From: a virus
IMG/VR virus record: IMGVR_UViG_3300027852_000063
Coordinates: 1 to 45,759 of that record
DNA length: 45,759 bases
Reading direction: 5' to 3' (one strand)
The notes under the pieces were generated by a model. The model did not search any database, had not been told where the DNA came from, and saw only the letters and a list, made by a program, of their open reading frames with translations. The stretch's first letter is position 1, and every line of letters begins with the position of its first letter. Made by a program: the position numbers and the translations under genes. Of the stretch, positions 22,104 through 30,964 are shown piece after piece.

Positions 22104-24527
22104 ATGAGTGATACTATTTTAGGCGGTGACTTTACTGTCTACTATCGAAGCGAAAATAGACAAAAGAGAATTAAATATACTGGATCAGGATCAACCTACT
22201 CAGTGAACCAGTTATACTCTGCTCTGCTCGATTTATTTGATGAGTTAAATCAGATGGATGACGGGACGCCTATAAGTGCTCAGACTCCAACAGAGTATAC
22301 GGTAGGTATTATAGACTCTGGTGATTCCGAAGCGTGGTTTATTGATCGTGAATCTGTAGAGTATTTATATGGTGGCGCTATTAAGACTGCTTCTTGGGCA
22401 AGGGTTGAAGGTTCCAATAACGGTATTGTTTTAATTGCTAATGTTTCATCTAACAATATTGTAGTTGGTGATATTGGTGAGGACATTACTCACGGTGATG
22501 GTGATTCAGGAACGTTGTTAGACGTGCAGGGGAATTATTTATGGATTAGACCTGATTCTACTTCTTCTGATGATAGTTTTGATGCCACTACAGGTACTTT
22601 GACTTGTAATGGTAATACGGCTACACAGACTGAAGCATCTAAAACTGGTGAATCTCTTTGGGCCAATATTTATTCTATTGGTACGATTGAAAGCAATACT
22701 CATTTATATTTAAATCAAAATGGTGTATTGTTGACTGGGTATAAGTCTGCTACGGATTGGTGGTCTGATGGGCATATTGATATTTTAGTAAATGTTAAAG
22801 AAGTAAGTACAGAGGCTGACGATGCTGTTATACAGGTGTTGGCAAGGAAATTTAGCGCTGTATATGATTACTATGAGGTTGATTTAACCTCTGGTGGTAG
22901 AAACCCAATACCTTTGGCTACCTCAGTTGATTTGGACAACCAAGAAGGTTACCGTGAAATGGATGGTTTGTCTGTGACAGGTGGTCCGTTCACAGTTGGT
23001 GAGATAATAGAGGATGATGGGGATGATACTATACAGGGCATTGTTACATTCCAGGATACCGACACGCTTAGGTATTACCTGATAGGTGATCCTTTAACTG
23101 ATTTTTCAGTTGCTACTGGCCAATTTACAGGACAGTCTTCTTCTGCTTTTGCTAATGCGGTTGATCCTACAAATGTTGGTCCTGCTAATCTAACTACCCC
23201 ACCGACTATAGTGCATACAGCTAGAGATGTTGATGATATTGACGAAGATGGGACTGCGGAGCCTTATTCTATAAATATAGATGTTAATCAAAATACTTTA
23301 AGTGATATGTGGGGATGGTTAAAGTATATTACAAGACGTGGTGAGGCTGGCACTGGTAATACTGACGGTGTTGGAGGTCAGTTCTATATTGGAACCCAGT
23401 TGCAGGTTGAATATACTGGACAGGCTGGTGGTGCTTGGACAGAAGGCAATATAGTTTATTTAGTTGATACTGATAATAGTTCAGGTCTTGGCGTTAATTC
23501 AACAATTGCTTATGGAGTTGTGGTAGCAGACCACGACGATGGTGCGACTGGTGATTTGCTTATTAGGACTATTAGAAGTTATGCTGCCTTAACACATGTA
23601 GAGAAGGTGTGGGATGCTGCAAGTACCCCAACTGTGACTGCTGATTACGCGTCTAGTAGAGTTGTAACACCTACTAAGCAGAGTCCTTTCGGCACTTTTG
23701 CTGGAGGTGTTTTCTTCGGCGCTGAAGGAGTTGTTCTTACTGATTATAAGGCGACCGATGCAAATAATTTTCAATTAAAAGATGATGATGGAAATGTTGT
23801 AACAGCACCTAATAAAGTCTCTGTTGTAGTGTCTAATACACGTTTGGGTGATAAGATTGCGCTTTTCCGTTTAACTGGAACTGGTGGAGATATCAAAAAA
23901 GATGATTATGCTTGCACAACTCAAAGTGGAGAATCTACCACACTAATAGCTGGTAGCACTATATCTCCTGAGGCGCCTGGTAAGGCTACTGGTGGTATAG
24001 TTAGGATAGTTAGCACTACTGCGCAGGAGGAGTATAGACTCAGGTATACATCATGGGCTGGCTCAACTTTTACACTATATACTGATACTGGTACAGCTAC
24101 CGGCGGCGATTCCAATACCTTAATTGATAATGGCGCTACCTTCTCAGGTTCTGTATTAGTAGGAGATTTAGTAAGAAACAAGACTGAAGATGTGGTTGCG
24201 TATGTTACTGAAGTGGTGAGTGATACCACATTGGAAACCACAGTGGTAAGTAGTTGGAGTGGGGATGAGTATTACATAGGGCATCTACCAACTAGTGTGT
24301 CTGGTGGCGATACTATTTACGTGCCTTTCATTGATATTTATGAGACGGCTGGGACATCGGCGAATCCAGGTGACGCAAGTGTGAATGTAACTTATTCTGT
24401 AAGTATACCAACTCGTATTAGGGTCAGGAATGCAGGCGATATTATACCATTTGAAACAGATGGTGCTATTGGTTCTACTGGTTTAGCGGTTGCTACGATT
24501 AGAACTAGCGACACTATATATACTTAA
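22104..24527 (+). CDS. Large repetitive beta-structured virion protein
   Basis: This 807-residue protein has an ACGGAGG site 6 bases before the ATG. It is very rich in Gly, Asp, Thr, Ser and Val. Short modules with Val-Gly-Asp-Ile/Leu-Val and Gly-x-Leu-Leu-Asp-Val recur (about residues 120-150, 290-320 and 680-705), consistent with several small beta domains in a row. There is no hydrophobic anchor and no recognised enzyme site. By position it is part of the head-fibre-like cassette. The function (surface binding, decoration or neck appendage) is open. Confidence 0.7.
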   Translation: MSDTILGGDFTVYYRSENRQKRIKYTGSGSTYSVNQLYSALLDLFDELNQMDDGTPISAQTPTEYTVGIIDSGDSEAWFIDRESVEYLYGGAIKTASWARVEGSNNGIVLIANVSSNNIVVGDIGEDITHGDGDSGTLLDVQGNYLWIRPDSTSSDDSFDATTGTLTCNGNTATQTEASKTGESLWANIYSIGTIESNTHLYLNQNGVLLTGYKSATDWWSDGHIDILVNVKEVSTEADDAVIQVLARKFSAVYDYYEVDLTSGGRNPIPLATSVDLDNQEGYREMDGLSVTGGPFTVGEIIEDDGDDTIQGIVTFQDTDTLRYYLIGDPLTDFSVATGQFTGQSSSAFANAVDPTNVGPANLTTPPTIVHTARDVDDIDEDGTAEPYSINIDVNQNTLSDMWGWLKYITRRGEAGTGNTDGVGGQFYIGTQLQVEYTGQAGGAWTEGNIVYLVDTDNSSGLGVNSTIAYGVVVADHDDGATGDLLIRTIRSYAALTHVEKVWDAASTPTVTADYASSRVVTPTKQSPFGTFAGGVFFGAEGVVLTDYKATDANNFQLKDDDGNVVTAPNKVSVVVSNTRLGDKIALFRLTGTGGDIKKDDYACTTQSGESTTLIAGSTISPEAPGKATGGIVRIVSTTAQEEYRLRYTSWAGSTFTLYTDTGTATGGDSNTLIDNGATFSGSVLVGDLVRNKTEDVVAYVTEVVSDTTLETTVVSSWSGDEYYIGHLPTSVSGGDTIYVPFIDIYETAGTSANPGDASVNVTYSVSIPTRIRVRNAGDIIPFETDGAIGSTGLAVATIRTSDTIYT

Positions 24528-24538
24528 TGGGGGATAAT

Positions 24539-24703
24539 ATGGATTTAGATTATGATATCGATGCCCTTAAAGAGGGCATCGAGAAGGCTAAGAAAAATAT
24601 AAAGGTGTTTGAACAAGCGATAGATGGAGAGAATAAAACGATAAAAGATTATCGTAATATGATAGCTGTTTTAGAAGACAAAAAGGATAGGATGACTACT
24701 TAA
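24539..24703 (+). CDS. Small coiled-coil protein
   Basis: This 54-residue frame starts at an ATG with a GGGGG site and ends one base before the next start. It is almost entirely helical and charged (Lys/Glu/Asp), with a heptad-like pattern over residues 9-50. It could be a trimerisation or chaperone peptide for the flanking fibre-like proteins. A perfect 10-bp inverted repeat lies in its first codons. Confidence 0.55.
   Translation: MDLDYDIDALKEGIEKAKKNIKVFEQAIDGENKTIKDYRNMIAVLEDKKDRMTT
24558..24582 (+). other. Perfect 10-bp inverted repeat inside a small gene
   Basis: TCGATGCCCT (24558-24567) pairs with AGGGCATCGA (24573-24582) across a TAAAG loop. It begins 17 bases after the ATG of the 54-residue frame. 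As RNA it is a stable hairpin just downstream of a start codon, able to affect translation or act as a processing or pause site. No U-tract follows. Confidence 0.6.
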
Positions 24704-24704
24704 A

Positions 24705-26774
24705 ATGGCAGTAAGATCTGATATATCTATAGATTGGAACTCTTCACCAAGAGTGATTAACATAACGTCTGAGTCTACTGAACTAACTATACAGGATTTA
24801 GTGGATACTTGTCGTGAGCGTGAAGAGAGATTAATCAATATGGATAACCCCTACCTTGTTGATGCCGCCGGTAAAGAGTATTTAGGCGGCACAACATATG
24901 TAGGAATTACAGTAACATTGAAGAATGCTGTTGTTGCGTTTAAGGCGAGGCCTGGTCCAGATTGGGTATTGTGCTCTATACAAGGTGGTAATCTGGTGGC
25001 TGTGGATGATTCAGAGCCACCAGTGTATATAGATGTTCGTAAACCAACTGCGTATACGTCTTGTAATCTTACAGCGTCGTCGTCAGCTACTTTGCAGGAG
25101 CAGTCTAGTCTTCAGTATAGTTCTTTCAATGGGGGCATTACTGTCGATGTGGTTAACGGCACTGCTGGTGTGGAGTTTCCTACAGGAACCTCTGAACAAC
25201 CAGTTAATAATTTAGACGATGCTAGGGCGATAGCAAGTGAGAGGGGCTTTGAACTTTTATATATTATAGGCAATATAACTTTTGGGACAGGTGATACTCT
25301 ATCGGATTTCGAAGTGGTAGGGCAGAACTTTAACAAGACACTTATAACAATAAACGCTGCTGCAAATATATATGATTGTGAATTTAGTGATGCTAACGTT
25401 GTAGGGGTGTTAGACGGTAGTTGCGTTTTCAAAGATTGTATGTTAAGTGATTTGGACTATTACAGTGGGGTGATATCACGATGCATTTTACTACCAGGAA
25501 CGATAACGTTGGGAGGTGGCAATCCCGCTCATTTTCTGGACTGTTGGTCTGGAGATCCGGGAGTAGATGTACCAACAATAGATATGGGCGGAAGCGGGCA
25601 ATCATTGGCGCTGCAAAATTACAATGGGGCACTAAAACTAACAAATAAAAACGGGGATGAAGAAGTTATTGTGACCCTAAATTCAGGGGAAATAGAAATA
25701 GCAAGCACAGTAACTAATGGTGATATATATTTAAGAGGAGTTGGCGAAGTTGTTGATAATTCTACTGGAACTGCTGTAGTAGATAGTCTTTCTTTATTAT
25801 CAGCTTATAGTATTACCGCCATACACTGGAAGGAAGTATATGTAGACACTAATAGCACTGTATCAGGCACTGCATTTCCTATTGGGACTTCAAGGTATGC
25901 TGTTAATAATTTGAGTGACGGTATCGCTATAGCAACGCGTGAAAATTTAGGTAAGTTTTTTGTAAATGGAAATATAACATTAACTGAAGATGTGTCTGGT
26001 TACCATTTTGAGGCTTTTGATCCATTTAGGTGTGTTATTGACTTCAATAATGTAAATGTAATAAACGCGTCTTTTGATAGATGTGGTTTGAGTGGTGTAA
26101 TTAATGGACCAATAAATTGTGTACAGTGTGGCGCATTTGATATCAGTAATATGAGTGGCACGTTAAAAGATAGTATAGTTACTAGTGGAATTGAATTTGC
26201 TGAAAATAGTTTCACTTATCTTGTTGATACTACTGCTGAAGGCTTTGGCATACTAAATATCGATATGAATAAGTCCGCTAAAGTAGTGGCACTTAATTGT
26301 GAGATGTCGTGGGAAGTAACTAACATGACAGACGCTGCGGCCAGTATTACTAAAACTGGAAGTGGTAATGTATTTCTTGGTGCAACAAATACAGCTGGTT
26401 TTGTGGCAGTAGGTACATCTGGTAAAATAATAGATACCGGGCAAACTGGACTATATATTTATGATGACACTACACGGTCAGTTGTATGGGACGAACTTTC
26501 TTCTAGACATAGTATAACTGACTCTTTTGGAAAAATAGTATCAGATTCGGAGAGTGTTTTACTTAGGTCTGTTGGTCTTATGCAGGAGAACTATTACTTA
26601 GATCAGACTGTGTATACAACATATCAAGGGGCTAAGTTACTAACTAGTGGTAGAATTCGTATTTATTCTAATGGAGTATCAGTAGGCACCGATGATGATG
26701 TAGTAAGTACGTATTCAGTTACATCAGAATGGTCAGGGGATGAATTACAAACTTATAAAGTAGTTAAACAGTAG
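24705..26774 (+). CDS. Beta-helix fibre-like protein with internal duplication
   Basis: This protein has 689 residues. Two copies of a roughly 200-residue unit are visible. Both begin with Val-Tyr-x-Asp or Val-Asp-Val, then Gly-Thr-Ser-x-x-x-Ala/Pro-Val-Asn-Asn-Leu-x-Asp and Ile-Ala, then Asn-Ile-Thr, and continue as beta-helix-like rungs (Cys-Glu-Phe-Ser-Asp, Ala-Ser-Phe-Asp-Arg-Cys). The last 70 residues (Leu-Met-Gln-Glu-Asn-Tyr-Tyr-Leu-Asp to Gln-Thr-Tyr-Lys-Val-Val-Lys-Gln) form a separate domain repeated at the end of the 28195 protein. No catalytic site is seen. A trimeric head or neck fibre is the likely nature. Confidence 0.72.
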   Translation: MAVRSDISIDWNSSPRVINITSESTELTIQDLVDTCREREERLINMDNPYLVDAAGKEYLGGTTYVGITVTLKNAVVAFKARPGPDWVLCSIQGGNLVAVDDSEPPVYIDVRKPTAYTSCNLTASSSATLQEQSSLQYSSFNGGITVDVVNGTAGVEFPTGTSEQPVNNLDDARAIASERGFELLYIIGNITFGTGDTLSDFEVVGQNFNKTLITINAAANIYDCEFSDANVVGVLDGSCVFKDCMLSDLDYYSGVISRCILLPGTITLGGGNPAHFLDCWSGDPGVDVPTIDMGGSGQSLALQNYNGALKLTNKNGDEEVIVTLNSGEIEIASTVTNGDIYLRGVGEVVDNSTGTAVVDSLSLLSAYSITAIHWKEVYVDTNSTVSGTAFPIGTSRYAVNNLSDGIAIATRENLGKFFVNGNITLTEDVSGYHFEAFDPFRCVIDFNNVNVINASFDRCGLSGVINGPINCVQCGAFDISNMSGTLKDSIVTSGIEFAENSFTYLVDTTAEGFGILNIDMNKSAKVVALNCEMSWEVTNMTDAAASITKTGSGNVFLGATNTAGFVAVGTSGKIIDTGQTGLYIYDDTTRSVVWDELSSRHSITDSFGKIVSDSESVLLRSVGLMQENYYLDQTVYTTYQGAKLLTSGRIRIYSNGVSVGTDDDVVSTYSVTSEWSGDELQTYKVVKQ

Positions 26775-26785
26775 AAAGGGACTAT

Positions 26786-27235
26786 ATGTTAAAAGATATT
26801 ATTGTAGACAGGCACCAACAGAAAATAGTTGACAGTGTGACATATTTTTACGATGTGGTAAGGAGTAAATGGCTTAGTGTTGGTAGATGTAACGTTACAT
26901 ATGGAATTAATCATAGAAATATAAATTCTTCACGGTGGTTATCTGTAGCACATGGCATTTATTCGAATAATATTGGTTTTAAAACACCAAAAACAGGCAC
27001 AATAACAACTGCTGTAATTCAGGTAAAAAATCCAACATCTTGTAAATTTACAGTGATGGAGGATGTTAATGTGACACCTATTTTGACTATGGGCTTAATT
27101 AACGAAGTGGACAAAACTATTGATTTGGATGTGGACTTTGATGAAGGTGTATCTTTAAGATGTTATATTGAAATAATAGATGATAATGTGGTTGATTACC
27201 CATTTGTAGTGTTAGAGTGTGCATCTAGAGTGTAA
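26786..27235 (+). CDS. Virion protein, paralogue of the C-terminal half of the next gene product
   Basis: This protein has 149 residues. From residue 17 on (Tyr-Asp-Val-Val-Arg-Ser-Lys-Trp-Leu-Ser) it aligns with residues about 178-308 of the 27257 product (Tyr-Asp-Ser-Val-Lys-Ser-Lys-Trp-Leu-Ser). Shared landmarks include Gly-Phe/Tyr-Lys/Arg-x-x-x-x-Ala/Gly-Thr-Ile and the end pattern Val-Val/Ile-Leu/Val-Glu. It is beta-rich and probably a fibre tip or binding domain. The two arose by duplication within the cassette. The specific ligand is unknown. Confidence 0.7.
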   Translation: MLKDIIVDRHQQKIVDSVTYFYDVVRSKWLSVGRCNVTYGINHRNINSSRWLSVAHGIYSNNIGFKTPKTGTITTAVIQVKNPTSCKFTVMEDVNVTPILTMGLINEVDKTIDLDVDFDEGVSLRCYIEIIDDNVVDYPFVVLECASRV

Positions 27236-27256
27236 TAATTGTAGGGGGTAAGTTGA

Positions 27257-28183
27257 ATGTCTGAAATGTGGTCAGTAGTTATAAAAAACAATAATCCTAG
27301 TGACTATTTAATTGAAGATTTAGGTATATCTGTAACTGCCTCTGGTTCAGTGGATTTCCACACACAGTTTACATATAATGAAATAGTTGGTTCAGATGAC
27401 TTAAGAACTGCTGTTTCTGGTAGTAATTTAGTTGTGAATGATGGTACTTCTGATTTGTCTTCTTTGAATGGTGTTTACTATTTATCTATAGAGAATTTAA
27501 ATCATTTAAGGGATAATTACTATGACAAAGGTGAATTACAAACGTCTGGTCAATCTCAGATTAATTGGGACAATATATCAGGAGTTCCAATTGGGATTGA
27601 AGGTAATACTCTAGACGGAGCTTATGATGAAGGTGGGGCAGGTGCAGGACGACAAATAGTGGTGGATGCTGGCGCAGTTAGATTTGATGCTACTGTTTCT
27701 GGGTCTTATGCACCAATAGAATTAACAGAGTTGACTACTTTGCCTACTACAGGATTGTTGGGTGGGCAATTAGCAATTAAAGAAGGGATTCTGTATACTT
27801 ATGATTCAGTAAAGTCGAAATGGTTAAGCACTCAAAGGATGTTTCTTTCTTTTGGTAGAGCAGGACGTACAAAAAACCAGTACTTAGCATATTCAGCTGG
27901 GTCTTTACCATCCAATAAGTCTGGGTACAGACTTGCTAGAAATGCTACTATAGTGTCGATTACTGGACAGTTAGAGGTACAAGGGTCGTGTGTTATTAGA
28001 TTACGAAAAAACGATAGTATTACTAGTATAGCATCTTTAGCTATTTCTTCTGTAATTGGTAATCAAGACACTACGGTTAATGTAGATATTAATGCTACAG
28101 ATTATTTACAAGCGTATCTTGAAGCTTCTGGTGCGCCTATTCGAGATCCTATGGTGATAGTTGAGATAGCATGGAGAGAATAG
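27257..28183 (+). CDS. Virion fibre-like protein with shared C-terminal domain
   Basis: This protein has 308 residues with a GGGGG site upstream. The N-terminal part (1-90) is strand-rich and may attach to the particle. A linker region with Asn-Trp-Asp-Asn-Ile-Ser-Gly-Val-Pro (about 97-105) is a common phage fibre trimer element. The C-terminal 130 residues are paralogous to the preceding 149-residue protein. The combination suggests an attachment module plus a tip domain. Confidence 0.7.
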   Translation: MSEMWSVVIKNNNPSDYLIEDLGISVTASGSVDFHTQFTYNEIVGSDDLRTAVSGSNLVVNDGTSDLSSLNGVYYLSIENLNHLRDNYYDKGELQTSGQSQINWDNISGVPIGIEGNTLDGAYDEGGAGAGRQIVVDAGAVRFDATVSGSYAPIELTELTTLPTTGLLGGQLAIKEGILYTYDSVKSKWLSTQRMFLSFGRAGRTKNQYLAYSAGSLPSNKSGYRLARNATIVSITGQLEVQGSCVIRLRKNDSITSIASLAISSVIGNQDTTVNVDINATDYLQAYLEASGAPIRDPMVIVEIAWRE

Positions 28184-28194
28184 GAGTTTGAATT

Positions 28195-28719
28195 ATGTCT
28201 ACTGGAATGGTTGGGAAAAAAGTATATGAGGACTTTTCAGTTACTGATGAAAACAATGATTTAGTGGACGGTATTTCAGTTAATACTTTTATGGCTGATT
28301 TATTTGACCCAGATGGTTTGGAAGTAAGTGCTTCTATGAGTGTTAGTATGGTTGAACTTGGCAATGGTCATTATAGAATAGAATTTACACCGAATAAGAG
28401 TGGTGCTTGGTATTTGGTTGTTTACCACACCCAGTATTTTCCTTGGGGTAAAGCGAATGATATTATAGTATATACTAGTGATTTTAGCAGTTTAGGGGAT
28501 ACTATTGCCAGAATTATTGGTTTAGTGCAAGAGAACCACTATTTGGATAACACTGTTTATACAAATTACCAAGGAATTAAATTACTAACAAGTGGTAGAA
28601 TGCGTATTTATTCAAACAAAAATTCTGTTGGAACTGGTAATGATGTACTTGGCACATACATAGTCACATCAGAGTGGTCTGGTGATGAACTACAAACATA
28701 TAAGGTGGTTAGACAATAA
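28195..28719 (+). CDS. Ig-like virion protein with duplicated C-terminal domain
   Basis: This protein has 174 residues. Residues 1-95 look like an immunoglobulin-type sandwich (Tyr-Glu-Asp-Phe-Ser-Val-Thr, Gly-Asn-Gly-His-Tyr-Arg-Ile-Glu-Phe-Thr-Pro). The last 72 residues (from Ile-Gly-Leu-Val-Gln-Glu-Asn) repeat the end of the 24705 product at high identity, including the final Trp-Ser-Gly-Asp-Glu-Leu-Gln-Thr-Tyr-Lys-Val-Val. A shared end domain suggests the same docking partner or trimerisation unit. The stop overlaps the next ATG. Confidence 0.7.
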   Translation: MSTGMVGKKVYEDFSVTDENNDLVDGISVNTFMADLFDPDGLEVSASMSVSMVELGNGHYRIEFTPNKSGAWYLVVYHTQYFPWGKANDIIVYTSDFSSLGDTIARIIGLVQENHYLDNTVYTNYQGIKLLTSGRMRIYSNKNSVGTGNDVLGTYIVTSEWSGDELQTYKVVRQ

Positions 28720-28922
28720 TGAGTATAGCATTGGCGACTAAAGGCATGATAAGTACGGTAGGCATTGGGGGTGGCGGTGGCTTAGTGTACGTACCGATTG
28801 GTGATGCAGAAGTTGGAACGGAAAGAATTGGCAGTAAAAGTATGAGTAGTAAGGAATTGGATCCTGATTTAAGAATTGTAGAACTAAAACCGAAAATCAA
28901 AGCGTATGCAAATACTGAGTAA
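28719..28922 (+). CDS. Small Gly-rich hypothetical protein
   Basis: This 67-residue protein starts one base inside the previous stop. It contains a Gly-Gly-Gly-Gly-Gly stretch at about residues 17-21 and a charged second half. No family is recognised. The Gly-rich start could be a flexible peptide displayed with the neighbouring fibre proteins. Confidence 0.55.
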   Translation: MSIALATKGMISTVGIGGGGGLVYVPIGDAEVGTERIGSKSMSSKELDPDLRIVELKPKIKAYANTE

Positions 28923-28937
28923 TAAAGGTAAAAAAAC

Positions 28938-29810
28938 ATGATACAACTAACTATTTTTGTTGATGACATTACTACAGTAATGAGCGTGTTCACACATATA
29001 AGATTGTATACTTCAGATGATGAAACTGGTACGTACACTCATTTGGATTATATAGCACTAGCAGCTGGTGTTTCTACATATACGTATACACATATAGAAG
29101 GTACTTCCGACACTTGGTATAAATCATCTTATTGGTCAGTTGCAACAGAAAGTAGCTTGTCTGATCCGGTAAAGGGCACCAGTGCTTCCCTTTATCATTA
29201 TCCAACGTATCCAGAGGAAATTGATTTCAGTTCAACAGAACTTACTATTATTAACAAAATTAGAAAACTTACTGGCGATAATAAATCTGTAGAAAGAATA
29301 CACATGGATAGTGAGTCTTTTAATTGTTATATAAAGGAAGATGATAAAACTGTTGAATTAGATTCTATAGGATGGCCGGTTTATATAACTATTAATAATG
29401 TTGAACAAACAAGCTTACAGAATCCGTGGGTTCAAGGCTATAAGTTTTTGACATTTAGTGGAACGTTAAGCGCATCAAATGATGAACTTATAATTTGGTA
29501 CTATAACTTTAAGTTTTCGGACAGGGAAGTGTATGAAGCTTATGACACAACAATGATCCCACCAGGGCTTTCTTCAACTACTGTGACAGAGGATCATATG
29601 GTTCTACAAGCGGCTATTGATTTACTAGAAAATATGTACGCGGAAGCTGTAGTTGATGATGGAGCGGTTGTAAGAAATGATGCTACCACGTATGATCCTT
29701 CTCCAGGTCTAAGAGAGTGGGATAAGAAAATAGAGCGTTTGAAGAAGCGGTTAGATGATTTAGTTAAACAATATATGTTTTCATCGTTGGAAGGTATATT
29801 AATAGATTAA
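28938..29810 (+). CDS. Head-tail connector-region protein with FN3-like N-terminus
   Basis: This protein has 290 residues. Residues 1-75 resemble a fibronectin type III/Ig sandwich (Leu-Tyr-Thr-Ser-Asp-Asp-Glu-Thr-Gly-Thr-Tyr-Thr-His). The middle is mixed. The C-terminal part (about 215-285) is helical with Leu-Gln-Ala-Ala-Ile-Asp-Leu-Leu-Glu-Asn-Met-Tyr-Ala, a typical adaptor (gp15/gp6-like) helix bundle. An adaptor ring bound to the portal is the best guess from position between fibres and the zinc-bearing connector. The fold family is not confirmed. Confidence 0.6.
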   Translation: MIQLTIFVDDITTVMSVFTHIRLYTSDDETGTYTHLDYIALAAGVSTYTYTHIEGTSDTWYKSSYWSVATESSLSDPVKGTSASLYHYPTYPEEIDFSSTELTIINKIRKLTGDNKSVERIHMDSESFNCYIKEDDKTVELDSIGWPVYITINNVEQTSLQNPWVQGYKFLTFSGTLSASNDELIIWYYNFKFSDREVYEAYDTTMIPPGLSSTTVTEDHMVLQAAIDLLENMYAEAVVDDGAVVRNDATTYDPSPGLREWDKKIERLKKRLDDLVKQYMFSSLEGILID

Positions 29811-29850
29811 TTAAAAGTAAAAGGGCTAAGTAAGGATGGGTAATTAAATA

Positions 29851-30360
29851 ATGCGACGTAATAGAATATCTAGCATGACAAAACGTAAGTTTGGTAAGGT
29901 TATGATGGGGGTTATAGACGGTCTAAGTGAGGATATAATTGTTTATAAGGTTAACTTACATTTAGAATGTGTAAATTGTTATTTTGATAGTGTCAATAAT
30001 AAAAGTAGTGGGGTATGTAAAGTAGACAGTGGTGAACCTAACTATTTTACAATTGGACGCTGCCCAGTTTGTAAAGGGGAAGGTGTAGTTACTGTTGCAA
30101 GAAAGAAGTATATAAAAGGGCTTGTTATATGGAACCCAAGAGAAGACAGCTTAAATGCGCTTTCTTATAATCAATCTGGGATGGAAGGGAATACTTTGGT
30201 TGAGGTTAAAACTGATAAATGTTATTTAGAACTACTACGGGATTGTCAATATATTATGTTAAACGGTGCAAAATGTAGGCTAGCTAAGCCTCCATTTTTA
30301 GAGGGTTTAGGTAAGGACACCATAACTAGGTCCATATTTTTCACTACGGAAAAAGTGTAA
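29851..30360 (+). CDS. Zinc-finger-containing head-tail connector protein
   Basis: This protein has 169 residues. A metal site is visible at Cys36, Cys39, Cys53 and Cys70-Pro-Val-Cys73-Lys-Gly-Glu-Gly. The CPxCxGxG element is like that in some head-closure proteins of large siphophages. The rest is strand-rich. The position between adaptor and tail-completion genes supports a connector role. No ribosome binding site of the AGGAGG type is obvious; an AAGGATGG lies about 13 bases upstream. Confidence 0.65.
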   Translation: MRRNRISSMTKRKFGKVMMGVIDGLSEDIIVYKVNLHLECVNCYFDSVNNKSSGVCKVDSGEPNYFTIGRCPVCKGEGVVTVARKKYIKGLVIWNPREDSLNALSYNQSGMEGNTLVEVKTDKCYLELLRDCQYIMLNGAKCRLAKPPFLEGLGKDTITRSIFFTTEKV

Positions 30361-30364
30361 TTAT

Positions 30365-30385
30365 CTAACTGTTCTTTTATATAGA
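30365..30385 (+). promoter_or_regulatory. Copy 2 of the CTAACTGTTCT...TATATAGA motif
   Basis: This copy is identical to the one at 12428 except for the two variable bases (TT instead of AA). Here it runs into the GAGGG ribosome binding site of the gene at 30396, so a transcript starting at it would be nearly leaderless. Nature unknown. Confidence 0.5.
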
Positions 30386-30395
30386 GGGTTTAGTA

Positions 30396-30962
30396 TTGAG
30401 TAATAAAGATGTATTTATAAAAAAACTTGAAAAAGTTATAAAGGATGAAATGGTGCCAGATCTTGTTGCTGTTATTATGGAGGAGTTTGATCAACAAGTG
30501 TTAACTAGGGATGACCCAGAAGATCCTATGTCGTTGTACACATGTCGAGAGGAGTTTAAATTATTTTTAGAAGAGACAGTTGAAGTGTCTTTTGAAACAA
30601 CGGATGATGAGATAAAATTTGAGATTGGGGATAAGAATCGCTTGGGTATGGAAGATATGCTAGATGAAAATACGACTGATTGTTTGAGAATTATTGGTAC
30701 TGTTTTTAATGGTATTTCTGGTAGATATGTTTTAGTAACTCTTGATATGTATGAGAAAATGTTTCCTATAAGTACAGATAAAGATATTGGACGTACTGGT
30801 TTGGCGTATCTCATGGAAAGAGCCACTTATGATCGTGGAGTTGTTAAATATGGGTGGCAGCCCAAACAAGATTGGGGTTTTTCTAACACGCCTCCTATAG
30901 ATGTATTTCAAGATGCTGTAGAAAAAATAAATTTTAATAGATACATAGAGATGGCACTTTAA
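30396..30962 (+). CDS. Tail-completion / connector-region protein
   Basis: This 188-residue protein uses a TTG start with a GAGGG site 9 bases upstream; no ATG nearby fits. Mixed alpha/beta, with an acidic N-terminal third. Its place between the zinc-finger connector and the next small structural protein is where head-closure or tail-completion genes lie. I cannot assign a family. A C-terminal Gly-Trp-Gln-Pro-Lys-Gln-Asp-Trp-Gly-Phe segment near 150-160 may be a contact loop. Confidence 0.6.
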   Translation: MSNKDVFIKKLEKVIKDEMVPDLVAVIMEEFDQQVLTRDDPEDPMSLYTCREEFKLFLEETVEVSFETTDDEIKFEIGDKNRLGMEDMLDENTTDCLRIIGTVFNGISGRYVLVTLDMYEKMFPISTDKDIGRTGLAYLMERATYDRGVVKYGWQPKQDWGFSNTPPIDVFQDAVEKINFNRYIEMAL

Positions 30963-30964
30963 TT

